In this document: in pieces, positions 8,034-17,219 of the stretch
Layout: every line of letters starts with the position of its first letter
Position numbering within the stretch: position 1 is the first letter of the stretch
DNA from: Chromera velia
Taxonomy: Eukaryota > Sar > Chromeraceae
Length of the DNA stretch: 29,685 bases
Direction: 5' to 3'
Assembly: GCA_018398765.1 (NCBI GenBank)
Contig: JAHBMJ010000844.1
Coordinates: 10,196-39,880, forward strand
Notes under the pieces: generated by a model
Database searches by the model: none
Told to the model about the DNA's origin: nothing
What the model saw: only the letters and a program-made list of their open reading frames with translations
Made by a program: the position numbers and the translations under genes

Positions 8034-9911
8034 CTAGACCCTCGACTGGCCAGGCCCCCCCTTCTCCTCGTGTATTCTCAGGAGGTCTCTCACCGAGGTG
8101 CCTCCACCCGTTCTCATCACAGACTCACCCTCAACAACAGGCATGTGCCGCCAAGAGGCACAGTGGGGGCTCACAGAGCGGGACTCTGCTGTATTCATCC
8201 CATAGGGCCACGGGGCGGGGGAGGCGTTATGCGAGGACCCGCCACTCGACCAATTGGGGGATCTGTGGGTTGTTGCCGTCTCTGCGGATGATGGGGGGGG
8301 GATCGTGTGGGATCGAGTTTGACTCTGTAGGGTGCGGCGGTGAGCGTTTCTGTACACCACTGGGGGGGAGAGAGAAGAGGCCCCTGCGGAAACGACTTGG
8401 TCTTCTGGGCCGGGGCCCGACCCGATTGTGGCCCTCCACTTTCTGTTTCCATTTGCGCTCACACACAGGCCCTGGAAGGCCCTGATCTCACTGCACTCGC
8501 TCTCCGTTTGGCTCTGCTCCCACTGGGAGTCTTCCATCCCACTGTGTTGGGAGTGTGTGTCTGTGGATGCGGTCATGTGAAGAGGGGGAAGGGGGGGTTC
8601 GCTCTCTGCGTACCCACTTGCCGTCTGTGGGGGTGAGGGGAGGGAGCCCATCTCTCTGACTGCAATGGCCCGAAATTCTTCAGCGTCTCTGAAGACGATG
8701 GAAGGAACGGAGACGGCACGGTGCAGGGACGCAGCTGCCGTCTCTTCCGTGGAGGAGAGGGAAGCAGAGGAAGCGGAAGAGGATGGACCTGAACACACGG
8801 CAACAAAAAAGTTGAACGCGTTCTCCATCATGGGAATGCGAACACGGGGCTGGACAGAGTCTGGAGGGAGGGGGGGGATGGGGGTCTTCAGGTAGGCGAA
8901 TTGTTGAGAGAGGAGATTTGTCAGTTGGGGATCCATCTCACTCATGCCTTCAACGTCTCGGAGGGTGAAGGGTGTTGCTTCTGTGAAGATACCCCTGCCC
9001 CACTCAACCATGAATCTGCATCCCAACTGGAAGAGCGTGCACAGACGGATGGCTGCCGCTCTGTTCAACTCGAGACGAAGGAATGCAAAACCACCTTCGC
9101 TGTGGCTGTTCAAAGCCAGAGTGGAAGAGGGAAGAATGGAGGTCAGAGCGAACTCGGCATGTGCCTCCACGCCTTCCACTTCTTGCCCCAACTCCACATC
9201 TTTGGCTTTGACCTCCGTCTGCCTGAGGCTCTCAATCACTTCTGTCTGTGCCCTCTCGAAGGATCTCTCGAGAAAGCCTTTCACTTCCCTCTCCGTGTCC
9301 ACCCCCTGGGAGAAAATACGACGACCAAACGAGGCTGCCGGAGTCGTTTTGGGCTCTTTGCGCACTTTCTTGGCGTTGTTCTCGTTCCTGGACTTCCCCC
9401 CCCTCCAGCTGCCACGTCCCGACCTATCTGACACCGACCCATCATCAATTCCAAGTCTCTCACAGATTTCCTTCCAGCAATTCTTGTGGGTCCGGTTACT
9501 GTAGTGAGTCGTCGCGAGCTTGTTGGCAGGTGCGGTCTTGCCACACACGCGGCAAATGGAGTACCGATCCCTGGCGGCTCCCACCAAAAAGTCCAAACGA
9601 ATATCACCCATGTACCGCTCCCCCATTTTGACCACCCTCTCGAAGACCTCTCCTGTGGGGAACCACCACTTCCGTCCGTTGAATGCTCTGTCAATCAGCA
9701 CATAATGCTGCTGCGCTGCCAGATCTTTGAACTCCGCGATTGAGAAATGCGGGACCTTGACCTCATCCCTCGATATGCTGTAGAATTGCAAGGATTCTGG
9801 GCTTGCATTGATGAGCACCCACGCAGTGCCGTGACACACTACATGTGGGCCCGCTGGTGCTGCTGGTTCAGACGGCGAGACGGTCACTCTGGGCAATGAA
9901 AGTGATGACAT
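8034..9911 (-). CDS. Hypothetical protein, 625 residues, Cys/His cluster and disordered tail
   Basis: A single uninterrupted frame starts at the ATG at 9911 and ends in TAG. I do not recognise the family. Residues about 20-165 look folded: VVCHGTAWVLINASPESLQF, then FNGRKWWFPTGEVF and MGDIRLDFLVGAARDRYSIC. A compact Cys/His group follows, CRVCGK, then HYSNRTHKNCW, which could bind a zinc ion (C-x2-C, then His, His, Cys). A basic linker rich in Arg, Gly and Lys follows (about 160-200). Next comes a second ordered region, including a charged helical part (about 210-255) and LNRAAAIRLCTLFQLGCRFM. The last ~230 residues are Ser, Pro, Thr and Gln rich and probably disordered. No signal peptide or membrane segment is seen. 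It is divergently arranged with the gene at 10735, sharing an ~820-bp upstream region. A nuclear or RNA/DNA-binding role would only be a guess. Confidence 0.7.
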   Translation of the reverse strand: MSSLSLPRVTVSPSEPAAPAGPHVVCHGTAWVLINASPESLQFYSISRDEVKVPHFSIAEFKDLAAQQHYVLIDRAFNGRKWWFPTGEVFERVVKMGERYMGDIRLDFLVGAARDRYSICRVCGKTAPANKLATTHYSNRTHKNCWKEICERLGIDDGSVSDRSGRGSWRGGKSRNENNAKKVRKEPKTTPAASFGRRIFSQGVDTEREVKGFLERSFERAQTEVIESLRQTEVKAKDVELGQEVEGVEAHAEFALTSILPSSTLALNSHSEGGFAFLRLELNRAAAIRLCTLFQLGCRFMVEWGRGIFTEATPFTLRDVEGMSEMDPQLTNLLSQQFAYLKTPIPPLPPDSVQPRVRIPMMENAFNFFVAVCSGPSSSASSASLSSTEETAAASLHRAVSVPSIVFRDAEEFRAIAVREMGSLPSPPQTASGYAESEPPLPPLHMTASTDTHSQHSGMEDSQWEQSQTESECSEIRAFQGLCVSANGNRKWRATIGSGPGPEDQVVSAGASSLSPPVVYRNAHRRTLQSQTRSHTIPPPSSAETATTHRSPNWSSGGSSHNASPAPWPYGMNTAESRSVSPHCASWRHMPVVEGESVMRTGGGTSVRDLLRIHEEKGGPGQSRV

Positions 9912-10734
9912 GTCGAAGACTCCTTCTGAGAGATGGTTTTCGAGAAGCTTGTGAACGTTTGACGCTTTCTGTGTCTGTACAGCGGACCGTTACGCAGCTG
10001 GGATCGGCTACGAAACGTGTAGACGGATGATGTGGCGGGTGCAGACGAAGTTGTGGCTGCGTGGTATTGGGACAGAGATCACTCTGACGATCTCTCGAAA
10101 CTCAAGTCGAAAAAAATGGCAGAAAATAGATCGAGCGCAGTGTACGCCGCGCGAGGTTGCCAACACCCGCGCGTGTCCGTGCGAAGCGAGCGGAATTTAA
10201 GCGTCTCATACATATATTTTTATTTATACAGGTGAATGCGTGCGTCAAATCGGCCCCGGAAAGTGCTTGGGGGGCATGCACGGCTTCTCTTTTAGCCCAC
10301 TGGAGCCCTGCCAGGATGTGCCTAAAAGCAACACATGCATGCAGCCATGCAACACTTCACACAACTTAACTCCATCTGGAGAAGATGTGTCTGTGTCTAT
10401 CGGAAGCCCTGGTTGCATAGAAGTGTCAACAGGAATGGAATGTCCTTGAGAAAAAACAAATGCGATTCCCTTCGCAGGTCGGACGTACTTCTTCGATTAA
10501 CCGACGTGAACGTCACCCGATCTGGGTACTTGTCTCCGTTTCCCTGGGCCCGAAGACGTGCGCAGTCTGGCTCTGGTCCAAGCAATAGTCTCGGAGTCCA
10601 GAGAAGATCCATCCTCTGGAATCCCCTCAAGGTCTCTGCTTGATCCGAAAGCAGAGCGTCTCCACAGAGACAGCTCTTCGTCACCTGTGTCTTTGCGTCG
10701 CGCTCCGCGGTGACTTTATTTTTGTTTGAAAAAA
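9912..10734. other. Shared upstream region of two divergent genes
   Basis: About 820 bases separate the start codons of the - strand gene (9911) and the + strand gene (10735). It should hold both 5' UTRs and promoters. A short TA-rich stretch (TACATATATTTTTATTTATA near 10208) is the only TATA-like word I notice. Short frames in it are not protein-like. Confidence 0.4.
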
Positions 10735-12487
10735 ATGGAGGCAGGAGGCGGACTCGCTGAGACCCTCGCCGCCACGAGAGTAGGGATAGAGGTGGTTCTT
10801 GCTCAGTCTCTTAAAGAGGCTGACGCAGAGGGAGAGAGTGCTGAGGAGATGGAGGAGAAGGTCAACAAGTTGAGGAAGGGAGCCAAGGGGGTCCAGGTGT
10901 CTCTGTGGGCCACTGTGGCACCCCCCACAGTCTTGAAGGGCCGCTTGGCAAGGCTGCGGGGGAGGGCAGTGGTCCTTTACTCAAAGAAGTCTCTGCGCCG
11001 TCAACTGAACGCGTCCGCGACGCTCCACGCGTCTTGGAGAAGCTGCATCGAAGAGGATACGTTCCAGCAACATCGAATCTTTCTGGTCAGAGTGATTTTC
11101 GCCGAGCTTCCGTTCGGTTTCTCTCCAGGCAACTTTCATCACCCGCGTGGTTCTTTCGATGCCCTTTACAGCTTCTTAGAAGAGAAGCTCTTGTGTGTCT
11201 CTCCAGTGTCTGCAGAGGACTTATGGAAGATCATCAACGGAACAGGGCAAAGCCCCGTGGGGAGAGGAGGTCGCGAGGGTCGCATGTTGGTGATGACGGG
11301 TACGTCCCGGTTTTTCTGTAGCTCTACATGAACTTTGCTCGTCTCTGTGACTCTTTGTCTTCATCTCTTTTGCTTGGATGGCCTGCGTTCGCCCTCTGCC
11401 AGACAGTTCCTGTTATTGTTCCTGTTTTTTCCTGTTGTGTTTGTCGGATTTCTGGAAGGCGACATTGAGAATGCAGCTGCATCTTTAATGGCCCCCCTTT
11501 CGATATCCTCATCTTTCGATGTGCACTGCTTCCTCTCTGCAGTGATCGTCCTGATGGAGGTGGCGAGGAATCAAAAAAAGTCAGTCAAAGGTTTTTTTTT
11601 TGTGGCTTCCCGACATAAATGGGAGTGTCAGGATGCTGATCAATTGAACTCATTGTGAGCGACTGTGTGACGACGGTGGATCAGAAGAGTCCTAAGAGAG
11701 TGATCTTTCGCCTTTTGACAAGTCCATACTTTCAAAGAGTTTCCACGTTTCACTTGTTGGTGTGTCAACAGAAAGTATGTTCATTGATGAAAAAAAAGGA
11801 AGGGTGGGATTTGCTTGTTTTTTTCTCGGCAGCTTTTCTTGGGCTGTCCGTGTGAGGAACTGCTATCGGCTGTTGGAGTGGGACGGAAGGTGCGATGTGC
11901 AGCGTAGACGGATGAGAGGGCCACAGTCCGAAACTAGGGTCCGAACTGTCGACATTTCGCCTCTCGCCCCGCAGTGCTTGCATGCATGTTGAAGGGAAGG
12001 GGAGCCTGGATCTCTACAAGCGTACTTCGATTCTGATTTTGCCCTGTTTGCTTTCCACACGTCTTTCCCCCTTCATCCGTATGTTTGCCTGTCCGTTTAC
12101 ATCTGGGTGATCTGCAGGGAGACGTCGGGTGCTATCCTTACTTCCTGCCTTCCTTCACTTCGGTGCACGAAGAGCAGAAACAGCGGATGCAGAAGCTGAG
12201 TGAGAAAAGGAAGGCGCGAAAAGAGAAGAGCCAGGAGGGGGCGGAGAACTTCGAGGTGTACACGGTCATACTCGACGCGCGAGATGACTGGGCAGTGTGC
12301 AGGGTGGGGATGAGGCGCTGGGTAGGAGAGGGGTCGTCCGCGACCGCGGGTGTGCTGTGCCTGGCAAAGAGACATGAAGTGCCCATGCAGGTTTCTGGAG
12401 AAGGCCTGAAGTTCACCACAGAGATCCCTCGGAAGAGTTCCCGGACGGTCAGAAACGCAGAAACACTGACAAGCTGACGCACAACGG

Positions 12488-12547
<60 letters not shown>

Positions 12548-14492
12548 TGCAGTATGGGTTGGGGGGTGGAGACAAACCCCTCCTTCTGTTCTCCAGAATG
12601 TGATTTGCTGTACGCAAGAGCCACGCAAGTTACTTGGTTACACACAAACTTTTGCACTTACTAAACGCGCAGAAAATTGTGGAGAAAAAAAAGCGACAAA
12701 ATGGGTTTTCCATCTTCTTTCAGATTGGAGTGCCTCCTTCTTTTGGAGAGCAGTTCACTGGTAATTTTTCTTGCTCTTTCGTCTTGTCTTGTGTTGCATC
12801 TCCCTTGCGCATACACGTGCCTGCCAACCCTCTCTCTTTTCTTCGTTCTAATTTAAGGTCGTTCTTTTCGTTCCATCTTCACTGAACATTGTTTTCCGCA
12901 CCTTATTCCATCTCTCGCTCCTCTGCCTGCTTGTCCTGCTCAGGATCCGTGGAGAGTGTCGGGGAGGAAGTACGTGTACCTTCCTGATGAGGGTCTCCGA
13001 ACTGGCCCCGGCAGTGTACCGAGGGGAGTGTGCTGCTATCGGGTCGAGTTTCGGGGCAAGGAGGGGAACCCAGGGGAAAGAAGCGTCGAGTGGATCCCGG
13101 TCGGGGTCCGTCTCTTTTCATTCGTGTACAGAGGAATGCTAGTACATAAATATATGTCTTTACGTTGCTGCCTGCCTGTGTTGTCTCGTTTTCTGTCTTT
13201 ATGCTCCTGTGCCTGTCTTTTTGTTTCGTCCTGTTCTTCGCAGACACTTTGTGAGAAATCCTTGATAATTTTCGTGTTTTGTAATGCAGCTGGTAGGAGG
13301 GGAAGCATAGACCCCTGGAGAATCACCTTGCGTTTCCTTGCAATCCCTTTTCTCTCCTCCAAGCATCCCTGATTCATGCCCAGCTTCGGTGAGGTGCCGC
13401 ATTTGTTTTTCTAAATGGGATGATTGTTATCGGTGTAATCCGATCTCTTTCGAAATCCTTCACTATATCGTTCGTCTGATTCCCGTGTCGCCCTCGTTTC
13501 AATCGACCTGTTTCGTTCTCCTGCCGTCTCTCTTCTTGCCGTCTTTCTTCTGTTCTGCTCAAGTCCCTTTCTCTTCTCTTCTCTACTCAACCCGACTTTC
13601 CCCTTTCAGAAGCTGGAGAAGAACAACGCGAAGACGGCAGCGATTCGGTCTCTCGTACAGGAGTTCCACCAGAAGGAGGGCATTCCCCCGTATCGGGATG
13701 TGAGTCTGTATTCCTGCATGTCTGGAAGGCAAAGAAGTGCAATAGAGATTCTCCGTTCCTTTCGCCTCTTTGATAGGTTGATGTATTTGGCGTTAGATAA
13801 ATTCTTTGATAGTATGCCGGTGACACATTCGGCAGGTAACCGATCGGCAGTGTCCCTCCGCGGCTGAGAGCTCCCTGCAAGCAGAAATGATAGGAGCACC
13901 TCTCAAGACTTTGAGTGGCCTTGCTTTTGATTCCGTGTCCCTTCATGTGAATGGCTGTCGGTCTGCCAAAAACAATATCACCCTTTCTTGATACGTCCCC
14001 CCACTCGGTGAGTTGCGCGCGGTGGCACGTATGGTTCAAACAGATCTGAAAGTTCCCCCCCCCTTTTTTTTGTCTGCCTCTCTATCTCTCCGGGCGTGTG
14101 ATGCAGGTGATAGAAGACATCGTGGAGAGCAAAGGGGGCTCATACAGAGTGTTCTTCGCACCTCTGCAGCGAATTGAGAATGCTGGCCATCCTAACGACC
14201 TCCTGAAGACGAGAAATGTCAGTGACCGTGCATAAATATCCCTCTCTTTCCCTCCAATCTGCTCATTTGACTGTCCTTCCACTCCTGTTCATGAACAGTT
14301 ACTGGTTGAATGTGTTTTTTTGTTTGCACCCTTCCCTTTCCTCCCAGTATCTCTCAGCGCGTTTTCTTCTCTCTCTTTCTGGCCTTCTCTTCTTTCTTGT
14401 ATGTATGTATGTATCTCCCCCCCCCCCCCNNNNNNNNNNNNNNNNNNNNNNNNNNNNNNNNNNNNNNNNNNNNNNNNCCCCCCTCTATCTCT

Positions 14493-14533
<41 letters not shown>

Positions 14534-15312
14534 CTTCAGGCGGTTGCAGGGTGCTAGGCAACTACTTGCAGGCGAAAGGCTGCAACCTCCCTCTTCCCCT
14601 CCAAGTCGCGCTGCGGGAGTCGGTGATCCTTTACCGTCGAGAACGGCAGTCTCAGTCCGAATGTTGGGAAGACCAGCTGGTCAGGAGGAGGATTTCAGAG
14701 GAGGAGACGCGAGAGAGAGAGAACCTTCCCGAGTGGCTGCCCCCCGAGTGGGAGCTTGTGGAGGGTTCTGTTGCTCGGAGAGACGTAGAGGGAGAGGGAG
14801 AATTGGACGGGCACGAATCCGATGAGACAACGAAGAAAACAAAGAAAGGAAAGAGAAATGAAAAGAGGGGGCCGAGAGAAGAGGCGAGTGTTGAGGATGG
14901 CCTCTCGACACCTGCAGAGGAGAAGACGGATCAAGGTAAAGCCAGGTCCCAGGTCGCAGCCTCTTCTTCCGTCTCTGTCTCGCGCCGTCAGAAGGGTCCT
15001 CCCTCGTCTCACCTGAAGGAGGGGGGAAAGGACGCAGTCTCGAAGGCAGAGGGGGAGAGGGAAAAGGTAAAAAAGATGAGGAAGGAGAAGACAGAGAGGG
15101 ATGCAGAGAAGTCGAGAGACAAGGGGGCAAAGAAGTTAAAAAAGACAAAGAAGACCAAGGAGGAGCGTGAATGGAACTCAGAGAAGGAGCCGGAGGGGGA
15201 GGGCGAGCTACAGGGGGTGCGAAAGAGGAAATGGGCAGAGGAGTTGGACGAGGAGGAATTCATGTCCCCTCCCCGGCCGAGCAGACGAAGACTGGAAGAG
15301 GATGAAGAATGA
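10735..15312 (+). CDS. Multi-exon gene of unknown function with Lys-rich C-terminus
   Basis: Exons that join in phase 0 are 12118-12447, 12944 to about 13099/13105, 13610-13699, 14107-14217 and 14572-15312. The proposed first exon starts at ATG 10735 and runs to about 11290; its 3' end and its link to 12118 are uncertain. Visible segments are GDVGCYPYFLPSF with a basic coiled stretch (KLSEKRKARKEKSQ), DPWRVSGRKYVYLPDEG, KLEKNNAKTAAIRSLVQEFH joined to IPPYRD and VIEDIVESKGGSYRVFFAPL, then NLPLPLQVALRESVILYRR. The last exon ends in a Lys/Glu-rich tail (KKLKKTKKTKEERE, KRKWAEELDEEEF) that looks like nuclear localisation sequence. Introns use GTGAGT at 13700 and GTCAG donors at 12448 and 14218. 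I do not recognise a family; a nuclear protein is inferred from the tail. It could be two genes split between 11.3 and 12.1 kb. The assembly gap lies in the last intron. Confidence 0.5.
12493..12547. repeat. CA microsatellite passing into GA microsatellite
   Basis: About 17 CA units are followed directly by about 10 GA units, in the intron after the exon ending at 12447. Confidence 0.9.
14430..14477. other. Assembly gap (48 N)
   Basis: Forty-eight undetermined bases are flanked on both sides by runs of C and close to a GT microsatellite. The gap lies inside the last intron of the 10735-15312 gene, so it should not affect its protein. Its length may be arbitrary. Confidence 0.95.
14496..14534. 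repeat. GT microsatellite with GC end
   Basis: About 14 GT units are followed by about 5 GC units, just before the last exon of the multi-exon gene. Open frames running through it are artefacts of the repeat. Confidence 0.9.
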
Positions 15313-15750
15313 CAGGGCAAAAAGGCGGTCGGTCGTGGGAGAAAATGAGGTTGCCAATGGGTCCATGCCACTCGGGGGATTGAATGCATGGAGAACTGAC
15401 TGACCGGCTGATGCCTCGAGAGAGAAAGTGGAAGTTGAATAAATCACAAGAGTTTTTCCTTCGCCGTCTTCTATCCGCCCACTCTTGTCAACATCAATCC
15501 ATCCGGAAACCGTCTCACAATGAGGCAGCCAGCCAGCCGAAGGAAAAGTGGGAATCCGAACAGTATTTGCTCATTTCGCTGCTCGTTTCCTTTCTGCTCC
15601 TCTCGAACATACATTTGTCAATGCGTCCGCGCAACCAAAGAGATACAAAAGGCGACCTGGAGCCCTTCTTCTGTGTCCTATTCGATGTATCGGCCCCTTT
15701 TCCGCCTCTTTGAAGTTGAGTCCCTCGTTCATTCCTTTTCTTGACATAAG
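15313..15750. other. Intergenic region, no gene seen
   Basis: This is the 3' flank of the multi-exon gene. A GAATAAATC word at about 15436 could be a polyadenylation signal, though signals are not well defined in protists. Short frames on both strands have no recognisable content. Confidence 0.4.
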
Positions 15751-16088
15751 TTTGAGGACTTGCTCCTCCTCTCACTGTCTCGTGAGACGAAAGATTTCAT
15801 CAACGCCACGGGTGCAGTTGGGTGGACTGCTCTCATGAACGCTGCTGCCAGGCCCCGACCCCACTATGGGCAGCTTCTGCTTGACGAATGTGCAGATGCC
15901 AACATGCGGGGCAAACACGGAGATACAGCACTTTCTGCTGCAGTGCCGAAAGGCGCGAGTGCCGCGAGCAGAGAGGAGAGCCTCATTTCTTCCGTGAAGC
16001 AGATTTTGGAAAGTGTGCTTGACCGCACAGTGCAGCTGTCAAAATCTCCGGAGCGAGTGGCACTTCCGGTGCCTCCGGCCGCGAGGCA
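15751..16088 (+). pseudogene. Isolated ankyrin-repeat exon (gene fragment)
   Basis: The reading frame shows an ankyrin repeat: VGWTALMNAAARPRPHYGQL and then LLDECADANMRGKHGDTALS. These match the family pattern G-x-TAL--AA, LLL--GAD-N-x-x-x-x-G-x-TAL. Ankyrin repeats mediate protein contacts. There is no ATG at the beginning and a stop lies just upstream (about 15742), so this would have to be an internal or terminal exon. At its end the codon for the last residue runs into GTGAGT at 16089, an excellent splice donor that itself contains the TGA, so the apparent stop may lie in an intron. I see no partner exon on either side: upstream is unremarkable and downstream is an AT-rich island. It is either a detached copy of an ankyrin gene or part of a gene whose other exons I cannot identify. 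Confidence 0.6.
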
Positions 16089-16224
16089 GTGAGTCGGAGA
16101 GACGCATTCTACTACTACCTAACCACTTTGATCCAAATCTGCTCGCGTTAAAGAAAGGCTGGAAAGGCAGACGAAAGATTGATGCTAGGATCGATGCCAA
16201 GACTTCAATTATACAAAACATTAA

Positions 16225-16875
16225 TTAACGTGTAAAACTCCTGTATGATCATAGAATACAGATCTTGTGCTCCACACCATTTCTGTTTGTACTTCAATTG
16301 GTTTCAATTTCGATGATTTTTTTTTCTTCTTTGAAATGAATGTTCAACATTATTAAAATTATGTAATATTTAGGCATTTAACATAAAATTTTAAGGGGAA
16401 AAAAAGAATAAAAACAAAAAAAAAGGGAATTGTATTCAAATTTATAATATGCAATTTTTAATTGGCAAAGACATGTTTAATTGCACTTTGTATTACTGTA
16501 TGCACTATATTAGATTAGATGGCTTAGTATCTGCATGTATGTAAAAATTCAGATATTTATAATTATATATTTTTAAGTAATATTTTATTCTAACAGTTGC
16601 TAACACTAAACTTAACACCAGCCAATAGAAAAATTTAGATAGGAATTAATAATTATAGTATAAAAAGTGAAGTTTTTTCATAAAGATAAATTAAAAAGAT
16701 TCACTCATACGGCACTTATAAATGTTTGTTTTTAATCGAAAAGCGATCTTTTAAAAAAAAGAAAACAGCTTCTGAGTGACGCTATGTCTAATTCTTTTGA
16801 TCTCACTGTAGAAATTGTACTCTAGGAATTTCGTACACATGGATAACTCTTTATGTACATTGTTATTTTTATGGC
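16225..16875. other. AT-rich island
   Basis: About 650 bases are strikingly richer in A and T than either flank, with long A and T runs and no open frame of note. It separates the ankyrin fragment from the 3' end of the MYND gene. I find no inverted ends or target duplication that would define it as an element. It could be a decayed insertion or simply a non-genic AT-rich spacer. Confidence 0.5.
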
Positions 16876-16955
16876 AAAAAACGATTGATTGCGTCCTGCA
16901 CTAGGTCCTGCCTCCATTTTATGCCAATCTTTCCCCCCAAAGTCAGCAGCCACCT

Positions 16956-17219
16956 TCAAGACTCAAGAGGATCACCGCTCAAAGAGCGACCATGCTCATC
17001 ATACGAATCGGACCCTGAACTTGTTTCCTCTGTCTCTGTCGCCACTGCGGAAGACGGTGGGCTGCTGCTAGGGCTGCTCAGAGAGCCACTGACAGTGTAC
17101 TCATCTGATATGAGAACTCGAAGGACGTTTTCCTTCAAAAGAGGACACTGCCGCTTGTGCATGGGGAGCGGCGGTCGGGAGGGAGGGAGCTCGACTTGCT
17201 CTCCATTCCAGTGAGCCTT
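16956..17219 (-). pseudogene. Continuation of the MYND protein frame beyond an in-frame TAG
   Basis: Directly after the TAG at 17220-17222 the same - strand frame stays open for 87 codons to a TGA at 16956-16958. Its first residues, KAHW and later MHKRQC, provide the remaining His and Cys ligands expected in a MYND finger. A Ser, Pro, Thr and Glu-rich tail follows. With a Gln codon in place of the TAG the finger would be complete. Its status (untranslated after a nonsense mutation, read through, or a sequencing or assembly error) cannot be decided here. Confidence 0.6.

Noticed and set aside
12724-12760. Small exon candidate between TTTCAG and GTAATT, reading IGVPPSFGEQFTG
   Set aside because: The splice signals look good, but its 37-base length cannot join in phase between exons 12118-12447 and 12944, both of which demand phase 0. 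It could be an alternative exon.
14310-14600. Open frames running through the N gap and GT repeat into the last exon
   Set aside because: Undetermined bases and microsatellite make the frame artificially open; the exon start at 14572 is supported by phase.
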